Positions 47,362-56,589 of a DNA stretch of 64,000 nucleotides are shown in pieces; the stretch's first letter is position 1, and every line of letters begins with the position of its first letter. The DNA is from Bacillus siamensis KCTC 13613. GTDB lineage: Bacteria; Bacillota; Bacilli; Bacillales; Bacillaceae. Location: the NCBI RefSeq assembly GCF_000262045.1, contig NZ_AJVF01000041.1:62001-126000 (forward strand). Reading direction: 5' to 3'. The notes under the pieces are model-generated. The model saw nothing but the letters and a program-made list of their open reading frames with translations. It did not search any database and had not been told where the DNA came from. A program made the position numbers and the translations under genes.

Positions 47362-47919
47362 ATGGCAGTTTTTGTTGAAAAAACGCTCCAAGGTCTAAAA
47401 GAATTAATTGATGAAAAAGGCCGCTTGAAAATTTTAGGTAATGAAGGAACGCTTTTAGAAACAGAATGTACTTTCTCTAAAGGCGCAACAGATCTGGAGA
47501 TTGAGAGTTTTGAGAAGAAAATAAAAGTCTCACTTCCTGAAGATTATAAAACCTTTTTAAAATTGCATAACGGAGCCAGAATATTTGAATCGTTGATTTA
47601 CGGTGAGAATGTAGGTGGGGGTTTGCATATTCTTAATTTAGAAGAGATTGAAAAGTATATGCAAAATGATTTTTTAAAGCCTCAGTTTATTCCCGTCGCA
47701 CATCTGTTAGACGGATGTTATTTGTTAATTGACAAAACCAAAATGTCCATAGATCCAAACTATTTATGGTTCCGCGGATTTATTGAGTATGAACCAATGC
47801 AACTTAATTTTGAGATATTTTTAGATAGGTATATTTTATCTCAGGGATCAAGTTTTTGGGAATGGAATATCTATACTGCTGAGAATTATTACAGAACTCA
47901 CCAGAGTGATGAGCTTTAA
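47362..47919 (+). CDS. SMI1/KNR4 (SUKH)-family immunity protein
   Basis: 185 residues, intact. A SUKH-type core is visible: LEIESFEKKIKVSLPEDYKTFLKLHNGARIF near residues 45-75, GGLHILNLEEIEKYM near 86-100, and FIPVAHLLDGCYLLID near 111-126. These proteins bind and neutralise nuclease toxins of the polymorphic type. GAGGTGG site before the ATG. It lies 18 nt after the decayed toxin, so it is most simply an orphan immunity gene kept after loss of the toxin. YobK is a comparable B. subtilis protein. Confidence 0.83.
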   Translation: MAVFVEKTLQGLKELIDEKGRLKILGNEGTLLETECTFSKGATDLEIESFEKKIKVSLPEDYKTFLKLHNGARIFESLIYGENVGGGLHILNLEEIEKYMQNDFLKPQFIPVAHLLDGCYLLIDKTKMSIDPNYLWFRGFIEYEPMQLNFEIFLDRYILSQGSSFWEWNIYTAENYYRTHQSDEL

Positions 47920-47972
47920 ATCATCCGTATACGGCCGATTTCAGCCCATCAAAATAACCAGCAGGAACAATA

Positions 47973-48053
47973 ATGCCTTATAAAAGAAGCATTGAATTTC
48001 CTAAACATGCTATTTTAGCCGAGGAGAAAATGAGGCACCTGGAGGGATTATAA
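47973..48053 (+). pseudogene. Possible 3' remnant of a rap gene
   Basis: A 26-codon frame, MPYKRSIEF...AILAEEKMRHLEGL, ends in TAA directly followed by the TTG start of the phr gene. Rap-Phr cassettes typically have this stop/start abutment, and the Ala-Glu-Lys-rich helix resembles a Rap C-terminus. No longer rap sequence is present upstream. Inference, not recognition at sequence level. Confidence 0.35.
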
Positions 48054-48203
48054 TTGAAAAAAATGATTCTTTGTGCAGCCCTAATCTTTGTTACGTTAAG
48101 TGGTTTAGCTGCAGTTAAGATTAATCAAGAATCATCAGATGTTAAAATAACAGAGCGCCCGGTCGGTACTTTAAAATTAGCAGAGTGGCCAGTTGGCACA
48201 TAA
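48054..48203 (+). CDS. phrK: Phr pheromone precursor with two tandem peptide-like repeats
   Basis: 49 residues: N-terminal Sec signal (MKKMILCAALIFVTLSGLAAV) as in Phr precursors, then the acidic pro-region and ERPVGT-LKLA-EWPVGT at the C-terminus. ERPVG is the mature PhrK pentapeptide of B. subtilis; here the motif occurs twice, ending with Thr, the second copy with Trp for Arg. TTG start follows GGAGGG. A terminator follows directly. There is no rap gene in the window beyond a possible 26-codon tail. The symbol is used for the peptide match; orthology is not proven. Confidence 0.72.
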   Translation: MKKMILCAALIFVTLSGLAAVKINQESSDVKITERPVGTLKLAEWPVGT

Positions 48204-48229
48204 AAAAGCCCCGGACAGGGGCTTTTTTT
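48203..48229 (+). terminator. Terminator after phr
   Basis: AAAAAGCCCC pairs with GGGGCTTTTT around GGACA. Confidence 0.9.
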
Positions 48230-48273
48230 AATAAAGAGAGGGGGCATCTGTCCACCATTCTGACAGCCCAAAA

Positions 48274-48314
48274 GAAAAACCCTAGAAATGTTGATATAAC
48301 AACGTTTCTAGGGT
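48274..48314 (-). terminator. Terminator of rpsD
   Basis: On the minus strand CCCTAGAAACGTTG pairs with CAACATTTCTAGGG (one mismatch) around TTATAT, then T-run. Confidence 0.9.
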
Positions 48315-48345
48315 CTAATCCAATGCTCTTTAAAGAGCATTTCAA

Positions 48346-49130
<785 letters not shown>

Positions 49131-49136
49131 AAGAAC

Positions 49137-49165
49137 ATTATATGATTTTTCTCCGCCGCCGTCAA
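49137..49165 (-). promoter_or_regulatory. rpsD promoter
   Basis: Minus strand TTGACG (49160-49165) and TATAAT (49137-49142), 17-nt spacer. Confidence 0.88.
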
Positions 49166-49238
49166 CCATTTCTCCATGAAGACTGCCGGTTTATGATATA
49201 ATGTACAAAAATGAGTAGTACATGTTTAGGTGATAAAA

Positions 49239-50987
49239 ATGAAAAAACAAACAATCGATGAAGTGACGGCCTTTCATCAGAAAATGCTTTCTTTTTTCTT
49301 AACGAAATCTGAATCCGTCTCATTATCCGACTCGCTGTTATGGCTGGCCTCAGCTCTAGAATCCTGCTTTACATCTCTTTCATTGACCCTTTCACCGGCT
49401 GAATCAGCACGTTTCACCATAAAAACAGAAGAGGAACCGAATTATGCTCCGCTGAAAGAGAGTGACGGCCGTTTTATGATCAGGAATCAGACGTCCGGCA
49501 GATCCTTTTATCTGCGCACGGAAGGCGGGCTGCCGATCCCGGAATCATTGCCTGAGCTCGTTACTCAATTTATCAATCAATCTGTGAGACAGAGCGGGCT
49601 GTTTGACAAAACAAAGCATCAGCGGAAAATCCACAGAATGACAGAAATGTTCCATTCGCTTTTAGATCAGGATGAAGTATTGGAAAAACTGCAGGCGAGT
49701 TTGAGGAAGGCTTTCCAGTCTTTCCGTTTTTCACTGTTCATCTCGCAGGACCAGGATACGGACAGACAGCTCCCCGCAAAAGAATTGCATATGGACGGAG
49801 AAGACGCCGATCAGTTTGCCCTGCAGGTGTTTTTATCAGGCAGAATGCTCAGGAAAGGCAGGTCATCTGCTTACCTGCCGATCAAAGGCCAGCAGGGGAC
49901 TTACGGGGTTCTGAAGACGGAGGGAATGCAGGACGCCGCGCTTTCGTGCAGCACGCTGAGTGAAATGCTGCTGCTTACAGGCGCAGCGGGAAAAGCATTT
50001 GAAAATGCGCAGCTGTATGAGCAATCGAAAAAAAGCATTGCGAATCTGGAGCTCATTAATGAAACATCGCGCCAGCTGAATCAGCGTCTCAGGCTCACTG
50101 ATACGATGCGGGAGCTCGCCGCCATCATGACCCAATCGTTTTACGCCGAAGAAGTGGCTTTTTTTCATATTGATCATTTTGAGACGCAAAATCTGCTTCC
50201 CGGACATACCGCCTTTTTTAAGACAGAACGCGCCAACCCGTATATCAGCATTGTGAAAGAAAAGCTGTTCGAGGGAGAAAAGGGTGTGTTTATCGGCAGC
50301 GGAAAGAACGTATTCGGCGAAAATGGCTACGGTTCGCTGATGGCGGTGCCGATGATCGAAAATGACACCGTCTTCGGATTTGCGATTTTATTGAAAAAGG
50401 ATTTGTATGCTTTTACGTTTGAAATGTATAAGCTTTTTCAAGCGCTCATTCACCATGCGACATTGGCTGTAACGAACTCCATGCTGCGCGACAGGCTTGA
50501 GCATCTTGTTCAGACAGATCAGCTGACGGAGCTGTATTCAAGAACCTATTTAGATGAGAAAATTCAATACAGCATGAAAATCCATAAACGGGGTGTATTT
50601 ATCCTCGTTGATATTGATAATTTCAAACACATTAATGATACATACGGACATCAAACGGGAGATTCGATCCTCATTCAGGTGGCCTCCGTTATGAAAAACC
50701 ATATCCGGGAGCACGATGTTGCCGCGAGATGGGGAGGCGAAGAGCTGGCTGTCTATCTGCCGAACATCAACGTGTCATCCGGAGAGCGCATTGCCAAAAG
50801 GCTCGTCCGCGCCATCCGGGAAAACACCGAGCCGCGAGTAACGATTTCCTGCGGCGTTTCCTGCTGGTCAAAGACTGGCCCTAAGCCGTTGAAAATGCTC
50901 GTTCAGCAAGCGGACGAGGCGCTTTATATCGCCAAACGGAGCGGTAAAAACCGGCTGATCATCCATCAAAACAGCACGGCGACGTAA
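49239..50987 (+). CDS. dgcP: Diguanylate cyclase DgcP with GAF region
   Basis: Makes c-di-GMP. 582 residues: two GAF-like sensor stretches (roughly residues 20-150 and 245-400), then a GGDEF domain from about 415, with DIDNFKHINDTYGHQTGD and the active-site signature RWGGEEL near 497-503. No membrane span, so cytosolic. Start ATG at 49239 after AGGTGAT; a GTG three codons upstream is possible. B. subtilis DgcP (YtrP) inhibits motility via YpfA/MotI. Terminator shared with convergent ytsP. Confidence 0.92.
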   Translation: MKKQTIDEVTAFHQKMLSFFLTKSESVSLSDSLLWLASALESCFTSLSLTLSPAESARFTIKTEEEPNYAPLKESDGRFMIRNQTSGRSFYLRTEGGLPIPESLPELVTQFINQSVRQSGLFDKTKHQRKIHRMTEMFHSLLDQDEVLEKLQASLRKAFQSFRFSLFISQDQDTDRQLPAKELHMDGEDADQFALQVFLSGRMLRKGRSSAYLPIKGQQGTYGVLKTEGMQDAALSCSTLSEMLLLTGAAGKAFENAQLYEQSKKSIANLELINETSRQLNQRLRLTDTMRELAAIMTQSFYAEEVAFFHIDHFETQNLLPGHTAFFKTERANPYISIVKEKLFEGEKGVFIGSGKNVFGENGYGSLMAVPMIENDTVFGFAILLKKDLYAFTFEMYKLFQALIHHATLAVTNSMLRDRLEHLVQTDQLTELYSRTYLDEKIQYSMKIHKRGVFILVDIDNFKHINDTYGHQTGDSILIQVASVMKNHIREHDVAARWGGEELAVYLPNINVSSGERIAKRLVRAIRENTEPRVTISCGVSCWSKTGPKPLKMLVQQADEALYIAKRSGKNRLIIHQNSTAT

Positions 50988-51021
50988 AAAAGGAGCCGGC
51001 CTGCGGGCCGAACTCCTTTTT
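50986..51021. terminator. Bidirectional terminator between dgcP and ytsP
   Basis: AAAAGGAG-CCGGCC pairs with GGGCCGAACTCCTTTT with mismatches, T-run on both sides. Confidence 0.8.
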
Positions 51022-51503
51022 TATCCTAATCGTTTTTCAAGCGTTTCAACAAACTTTGCTAAATAGGTTTCGTCCGTTTCATCAAAACGGTTTTTCACGG
51101 GGCTGTCAATGTCCAGCACACCGATCACTTCTCCGTTTACGCGGATCGGGAGGACGATTTCTGACTGGGAAGCCGCGTCACAGGCAATGTGTCCCGGGAA
51201 CGCATTCACATCGGCAATCCGCTGCACGGCGCCGTTGGAGTAGGCAGTGCCGCATACGCCTTTGCCGAACGGAATGCGCACACAGGCAGGAAGTCCTTGA
51301 AATGGTCCGAGTACAAGCTCGCCCTCTTTAGCGAAGTAAAACCCCGCCCAATTGACCTCATGTAATGAATGGTATAAAAGCGCTGACGCATTCGCGTAAT
51401 TTGCGATCGCATCCGTTTCATCTTCTGTCATGGCTTCGAGCTGTTTAAGCAGAAGCTGATAACTTTTTTCTTTATCTCCGGACTGTTTTTCGACATGAAA
51501 CAT
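51021..51503 (-). CDS. ytsP: Free methionine-(R)-sulfoxide reductase (GAF fold) YtsP
   Basis: 160-residue fRMsr-type protein reducing free Met-R-sulfoxide. The three catalytic cysteines are Cys74 (LPACVRIPFG), Cys84 (KGVCGTA) and Cys108 (HIACDAAS), with the same spacings (10 and 24) as Cys84/94/118 of E. coli MsrC (YebR). ATG at 51503, though upstream GTTTTTTC-like sequence has a weak RBS. Convergent with dgcP, divergent from refZ. Confidence 0.88.
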   Translation of the reverse strand: MFHVEKQSGDKEKSYQLLLKQLEAMTEDETDAIANYANASALLYHSLHEVNWAGFYFAKEGELVLGPFQGLPACVRIPFGKGVCGTAYSNGAVQRIADVNAFPGHIACDAASQSEIVLPIRVNGEVIGVLDIDSPVKNRFDETDETYLAKFVETLEKRLG

Positions 51504-51629
51504 GGAAAACCCTCACTTTTTCTATAATATCAAACAAAGTTCCGGCCGTTCTGCCGGCATTTGTCGAGAAGTTCTTACAGGAACGGCGCCTTTCTGCTTG
51601 AATTGTAAACACATAAAGGGGTGAGCCGT

Positions 51630-52253
51630 ATGAAAGTAAGCACCAAAGACAAAATTATTAACGCCGCTGTCCTGCTGTTTAACCAAAAAGGCTATTCCGG
51701 CACGTCCGTCCGTGAAATCGCAAAGTCAGCTGATGTAAATGTTGCGCACATCTCCTACTATTTTAAAGGGAAAGGCGGATTAATGGAACATTTAGTTTCC
51801 GAGTTTTACGAAGGCTATACTGAAGCGCTGGAAAAAGCCGCCGGCAGTGTGAACGGTGAAGACGCGCAGGAACGCATCCTGCGGGTGATTTTCGATATTT
51901 TATCCTATCAGCACGATCATCGTCAATTAACACGTTTTGTGTATCGGGAAGTGACGATTGATTCCGTGCTTATCAGGGAAATTATGTCTACTTACTTAAT
52001 GAAAGAAAAATATATTTTCCAGCTGGTGATTGAAGAAGGGCAGTCACGCCACAAACGGCTGACGCTGCCCGTGCCGCATTTTATTCTGCAATTGAAATCC
52101 CTCTTGATGATGCCGTATCTCCAGCCTCAATATATTACGGAGGTGCTCTATATGCAGCCTCATGAGCCGTACTTTTATAAAAGGTATTTTGAAGAGGTGA
52201 AGATTTGGATCGAAAGCGTGTTCCGCCGTCCCGATGCGGCGCTTATGAAGTGA
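51630..52253 (+). CDS. refZ: TetR-family DNA-binding protein RefZ
   Basis: Regulator of chromosome capture and FtsZ placement during sporulation; binds sites near the origin. 207 residues with TetR HTH at about 25-45 (TSVREIAKSADVNVAHISYYF) and an all-helical C-terminal domain. The ATG at 51630 (MKVSTKDK...) follows AAAGGGGTGAG; a GTG 9 nt earlier is weaker. Its stop overlaps the convergent hisJ stop by 11 nt, an antisense overlap. Confidence 0.92.
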   Translation: MKVSTKDKIINAAVLLFNQKGYSGTSVREIAKSADVNVAHISYYFKGKGGLMEHLVSEFYEGYTEALEKAAGSVNGEDAQERILRVIFDILSYQHDHRQLTRFVYREVTIDSVLIREIMSTYLMKEKYIFQLVIEEGQSRHKRLTLPVPHFILQLKSLLMMPYLQPQYITEVLYMQPHEPYFYKRYFEEVKIWIESVFRRPDAALMK

Positions 52254-53055
52254 CGATGCTTTTGTACGTTTCATAGGAACTGCCGACATCTTCCGCTTGA
52301 TGGGCATCCGACCCGAATATGAGCGGGATTTTTTTTTGCTTCGCCGTCTCAGCCATCCAATCCTCTATATATACTTCCCCGGCAAACTTCTTTCTGAGTC
52401 CGGATGTATTCACATCCAGCTCCATTCCGTGCTCTTTCACGGCGTCAAGACAGCGGGCCGCAAGCTCTCTTATTTGAGGTGACATGCTGTAAGGGAAAAG
52501 GCGCGCGAATTTTTTGACGAGCGTGATATGGCCGACCCGTTTTGGCTTAAATGGTCCGAGCGGTGTTACAATGGAAGAATACACGGTTTTATAGTATTGC
52601 TCATATACGGCTTCAACGCTGCCGAAGTGCGCGGCCAGCTGCTGAAACGCATGCTCATCAAAATCAAGGCATATATAAGACGGACCGGCCTTCAAAAAAT
52701 GAACGGATAAAATGCCGTCATCCAGTGAGGGGCCGTATGTGTTAAGAAACGCCGCGGTTTCTTCTTCATACCCTGTGATAAAATCGGTTTCAAGCCCCGT
52801 CAGAATGCTGATCTGCCCCTTGTATTCCTTTTTCAGCTGTGACAGCCGCTCCAAATAAGCCTCCATCTGTCTGAGATCCATTGCGCTGTCTTGAAGCGGT
52901 ACAGGATCTTGAAAAGACGGGGGAAGGGGGGCATGCTCTGTAAATGTGATCGAGTCAAAGCCTTTTTCCAGGGCTTTTTCGACATATTGTTTCAGCGTGT
53001 CTTCCGAGCCGTGAGGGCAAAAAGGCGTGTGGATATGAGCGTCTCGTTTTTCCAT
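52243..53055 (-). CDS. hisJ: Histidinol-phosphatase HisJ (PHP family)
   Basis: Removes phosphate from L-histidinol phosphate in histidine biosynthesis. PHP-family metal-binding motif DAHIHTPFCPHG at residues 5-16 and further His/Asp residues (FTEHAPLPP, GLETDF, GSDAHQAED near the C-terminus). 270 residues from the ATG at 53055, after TGGAGTGA; an upstream ATG at 53103 lacks support. B. subtilis name ytvP. Convergent with refZ. Confidence 0.92.
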   Translation of the reverse strand: MEKRDAHIHTPFCPHGSEDTLKQYVEKALEKGFDSITFTEHAPLPPSFQDPVPLQDSAMDLRQMEAYLERLSQLKKEYKGQISILTGLETDFITGYEEETAAFLNTYGPSLDDGILSVHFLKAGPSYICLDFDEHAFQQLAAHFGSVEAVYEQYYKTVYSSIVTPLGPFKPKRVGHITLVKKFARLFPYSMSPQIRELAARCLDAVKEHGMELDVNTSGLRKKFAGEVYIEDWMAETAKQKKIPLIFGSDAHQAEDVGSSYETYKSIVTS

Positions 53056-53250
53056 TTGTGTCACTCCATTAAAAAATTGCAGAATCCTGCCGAAATTATG
53101 CAAAAAGTTTTTGATTTCTGGTCAAAAAATGTTGGTTACATGGTATCATAATAACAATGAAAACGACAGATTTTCTCAATACATATATTGAAATCTTTCT
53201 GAATACATAAAACACCCTGACAGATTAAGAGAACAACAAGGGGGCTCATT

Positions 53251-54942
53251 ATGGAGTTAGTCATCGGATTATTGGTTATACTGCTCGCGCTCTTTGCGGC
53301 GGGCTACTTTTTCAGGAAAAAAATTTATACGGAAATTGACCGGCTGGAGTCATGGAAGATTGAAATTTTAAACCGTTCGATAGTGGAAGAAATGTCCAAG
53401 ATCAAACATCTGAAAATGACCGGAGAGACGGAAGAGTTCTTTGAAAGATGGCGTGAAGAGTGGGATGAAATTGTCACAGCCCATCTGCCGAAAGTAGAAG
53501 AGCTCCTTTATGATGCCGAAGAGAACGCCGACAAATACCGGTTTAAAAAGGCGAATCAGGTGCTTGTCCACATCGACGACCTCCTCACCGCCGCTGAATC
53601 AAATATAGAAGGCATACTGCGTGAGATCAGCGACCTTGTGACGAGTGAGGAAAAAAGCCGCGGAGAGATTGAACAGGTGCGTGAGCGGTATTCAAAAGCG
53701 CGGAAAAACCTTCTGGCGTACAGCCATCTCTACGGTGAGCTTTATAACAGCCTGGAGACGGATCTCGATGAAATTTGGAGCGGCATAAAAGAGTTTGAAG
53801 AAGAGACGGAAGGCGGCAATTACATCAAAGCGAGAAAAGTGCTGCTTGAACAGGACCGCAGGCTGGATCAGCTTCAAACATACATAAATGACGTTCCGAA
53901 ACTGCTCGCGGACTGTAAACAGACCGTGCCGAACCAAATTGCCAAGCTGAAAGACGGCTACCGGGAAATGACGGAAAAAGGCTACAAACTGGAGCATATT
54001 CAAATCGAAAAAGAGCTGGAAACACTCACAAATCAAGTGAAACGGGCCGAAAATGCGCTTTTGGAAGAATTGGATGTCGACGAAGCGTCCGCCATTCTTC
54101 AGCTGATTGATGAAACCATTCAATCGATGTATGAACAGCTGGAAGGCGAAGTGGAAGCCGGTCAGTCCGTCTTAAGCAAAATGCCTGAACTGATCATCGC
54201 GTATGAGAAGCTTGAGGACGAAAAAGAGCGCACAAAAGCCGAAACAGAGCTCGTCAAGGAAAGCTATCAGCTGACGGCGGGAGAAATCGGCAGACAGAAC
54301 GCGTTCGAAAAACAGATGGAAACAATCGGCAGGCTTCTTGAGCAGGCGAGAGAAAAACTCGACGGTGAGCATGTCGCTTACTCACTGCTGATTGAGGAAG
54401 TCGAAGCCATCGAAAAACAGATGGAAGAGGCTCAGAAAGAACATGCCGAATACCGTGAAAATCTGCAGGCGCTCAGAAAAGAAGAACTGCAGGCGCGGGA
54501 AACGCTGACGTATCTTCGGAAAACCATTTCTGATACGGCCAGAATGCTGCAAAAAAGCAATGTGCCGGGGATTCCCGAGCAGGTCAAGGACAAGCTGGAG
54601 ACGGCAAATCATCATATAGAAGAAACCGTCAGCCAATTGGAAGAGCTGCCGCTGAACATGGAGGAAGCCGCCAAACACCTTACCGAAGCTGAAAAGATGG
54701 TTGAAGAAGTCAGCGAAGAGGCGAAGGAACTTGTCATTCAGGTGAAGCTTATTGAGCGGATCATTCAGTACGGCAATCGCTTCCGAAGCCAGAACCACAT
54801 TTTATCTGAACAGCTGAAAGAAGCTGAACGGCTGTTTTACGCTTACAGCTATAATGAGGCTTATGAGATGGCAGCAGAAGCTGTTGAAAAAGCAGCTCCC
54901 GGCGCCGTAAAAAAAATTAAAGCTGATCAATCCGCTTCATAG
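53251..54942 (+). CDS. ezrA: Septation ring formation regulator EzrA
   Basis: Inner-membrane protein that regulates FtsZ ring dynamics and links to PBP1. A single N-terminal span (residues 2-19, LVIGLLVILLALFAAGYF) is followed by about 540 residues of coiled coil with spectrin-like periodicity. The C-terminal patch RFRSQN, needed in B. subtilis for septal localisation as the QNR motif YGNRFRSQN, is present near residues 508-516. ATG after AGGGGGC. Monocistronic. Confidence 0.94.
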   Translation: MELVIGLLVILLALFAAGYFFRKKIYTEIDRLESWKIEILNRSIVEEMSKIKHLKMTGETEEFFERWREEWDEIVTAHLPKVEELLYDAEENADKYRFKKANQVLVHIDDLLTAAESNIEGILREISDLVTSEEKSRGEIEQVRERYSKARKNLLAYSHLYGELYNSLETDLDEIWSGIKEFEEETEGGNYIKARKVLLEQDRRLDQLQTYINDVPKLLADCKQTVPNQIAKLKDGYREMTEKGYKLEHIQIEKELETLTNQVKRAENALLEELDVDEASAILQLIDETIQSMYEQLEGEVEAGQSVLSKMPELIIAYEKLEDEKERTKAETELVKESYQLTAGEIGRQNAFEKQMETIGRLLEQAREKLDGEHVAYSLLIEEVEAIEKQMEEAQKEHAEYRENLQALRKEELQARETLTYLRKTISDTARMLQKSNVPGIPEQVKDKLETANHHIEETVSQLEELPLNMEEAAKHLTEAEKMVEEVSEEAKELVIQVKLIERIIQYGNRFRSQNHILSEQLKEAERLFYAYSYNEAYEMAAEAVEKAAPGAVKKIKADQSAS

Positions 54943-54952
54943 CCGTACAGGC

Positions 54953-54994
54953 AAAAACTGCTCCTCTGATGTACATCAGAGGGGCAGTTTTTTT
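54953..54994 (+). terminator. Terminator after ezrA
   Basis: AAAACTGC and TCTGATG pair with CATCAGA and GCAGTTTT around TAC, then seven T residues. Confidence 0.9.
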
Positions 54995-55009
54995 GTTTCT
55001 CACGGAATA

Positions 55010-55050
55010 TAAAAAGCGCCTGCGGCTGATATCGTCAAGCCGCAGACGCT
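55010..55050 (-). terminator. Terminator of braB
   Basis: On the minus strand AGCGTCTGCGGCT pairs with AGCCGCAGGCGCT around TGACGATATC, then T-run. Confidence 0.85.
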
Positions 55051-55055
55051 GAATG

Positions 55056-56396
55056 TTACGATTTCACTTTATTTAATTCGATAGGAGGGCTGGTAAAAAG
55101 CGTGATAATGCAGCCGATGAGCGCTCCGGCGATCCCGGGAAGCACCCAGCCGATTCCCATGTTGTAAAGCGGAAGATTTGCGTTTAAGAATGAATCTAAT
55201 GATCCGAGCGGAATGCCGGCTGCCTTCAAGCCGTCCAGAATGCTGAAGAGCCCGGTTCCGATCAGGCAGGCGATATAAACTTCCCGTCTTTCCTTAAAGA
55301 TTTTATCAATAAAGGAAAGGACGATAATGACAATCGCCAGCGGATAAATGGCTGATAAAATAGGAACTGAAAATGCAATGATCTCAGCAAGCCCGAAATT
55401 TGAAATCGCCAGGCTGAAGAGCGTGACAATCGTAACCACCATTTTGTATGATAAAGCGGGAATCAATTTTGAAAAATATTCGCCGCAAGATGTAACAAGC
55501 CCGATGCTTGTCGTTAAACACGCAACGGTGATGGCAGAGCCGAGAACGATGTTGCCCAGTGAACCGAACAGGTAATCAGATGAAGCTGATAAAATCTTTG
55601 CGCCTTCGCCGAGCGGCCCTACAGCGTCCGTGCTTGTCGCTCCCAAATAGGCCAAAGATAAATAAATGAATGTCAAACCTGCCGCTGCTATAAGACCCGC
55701 TTTAATACAAGCGGCCGCGAGCGCTTTACGCTGGGTGACGCCCCTGCTTTTAACAGCGTTGACGACAACAACACCGAAGACGATCGAAGCGAGCGCATCC
55801 ATTGTTTTATAGCCTTCCAAAAATCCTTTGAATACCGGTGTTCCGGAATATGCCTGATGTACGGCGCCCAGTCCGCCCATCGGAGTGACAATGGCTTTTA
55901 CGACAATGATTAAAATAATACCGAATTTAATAGGAGTCAAAATCTTTCCGACTCTGTCCACGATTTTGGAAGGATTAAGAGCTAAATAATACGTAATGGA
56001 AAAAAAGATTAGCGTGAAAACAAATAACGACAGTCTTTCGGGAACACCATGCAAAAACGGAACTGCACCGATTTCATATGAAACGGTTCCGGTTCTCGGA
56101 ATCGCAAAAAGCGGTCCGATTGATAAATAAAGCACAACGGTGAAAATAGTGCCGAATACCGGATGAGCTTTATCGGCAAGCCCTTTTGCATCTTTACCCG
56201 TTAATGCGATGGCGATGATACCCAAAAGCGGCAGACCAACGCCGGTCAGTAAGAAACCGCCCATCGCTTTCCAGACATTATGCCCAGCCGCTTGTCCAAG
56301 CTCCGGCGGATATATCATATTTCCTGCCCCGAAAAAAAGTGCGAAAAGCATGAAACCGATAATAACGGTATCTTTGACAGGTAGTGAGTGTTTCAT
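55056..56396 (-). CDS. braB: Branched-chain amino acid:cation symporter BraB (LIVCS)
   Basis: Uptake of Leu, Ile, Val; 446 residues and about 12 hydrophobic segments. The N-terminus FALFFGAGNMIYPPELGQAAG is the LIVCS signature. The ATG at 56396 stands 6 nt after AGGAGG; the 13 further open codons upstream are not supported. Two overlapping CodY-box-like sequences lie just upstream (56423-56452), consistent with known CodY control of braB. Name between braB and brnQ chosen by gene order. Confidence 0.88.
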   Translation of the reverse strand: MKHSLPVKDTVIIGFMLFALFFGAGNMIYPPELGQAAGHNVWKAMGGFLLTGVGLPLLGIIAIALTGKDAKGLADKAHPVFGTIFTVVLYLSIGPLFAIPRTGTVSYEIGAVPFLHGVPERLSLFVFTLIFFSITYYLALNPSKIVDRVGKILTPIKFGIILIIVVKAIVTPMGGLGAVHQAYSGTPVFKGFLEGYKTMDALASIVFGVVVVNAVKSRGVTQRKALAAACIKAGLIAAAGLTFIYLSLAYLGATSTDAVGPLGEGAKILSASSDYLFGSLGNIVLGSAITVACLTTSIGLVTSCGEYFSKLIPALSYKMVVTIVTLFSLAISNFGLAEIIAFSVPILSAIYPLAIVIIVLSFIDKIFKERREVYIACLIGTGLFSILDGLKAAGIPLGSLDSFLNANLPLYNMGIGWVLPGIAGALIGCIITLFTSPPIELNKVKS

Positions 56397-56422
56397 AAAA
56401 GTCCTCCTAAATACTATGTTGA

Positions 56423-56452
56423 AATATTCTGTCAATTAATTGTCAGACAATA
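56423..56452 (-). promoter_or_regulatory. Tandem CodY-box-like sequences upstream of braB
   Basis: AATATTCTGTCAATT (56423-56437) and AATTGTCAGACAATA (56438-56452) each match AATTTTCWGAAAATT at 12 of 15 positions and abut each other. Confidence 0.5.
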
Positions 56453-56589
56453 TAACAAAACGAACATTACTTATTATATGGCAATGTACAGAGAAGTCAA
56501 TACTCGATTTATTGCGAATTTATATTTACTTTTGTTATGGTAGCATAAATATCATACGATGTACCGTTTTCATAAAAGGAGTAAAAAAA

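Noticed and set aside
46300-48235. Prophage or conjugative element
   Set aside because: No integrase, attachment repeats, transposase or phage structural gene is visible; only toxin/immunity and phr remnants.
48142-48345. 67-residue minus-strand ORF after rpsD
   Set aside because: Covers the rpsD terminator and the antisense of phr; no ribosome site.
51630-53055. Real antisense gene pair refZ/hisJ as a regulatory overlap
   Set aside because: The 11-nt convergent overlap is present but too small to infer antisense control without data.
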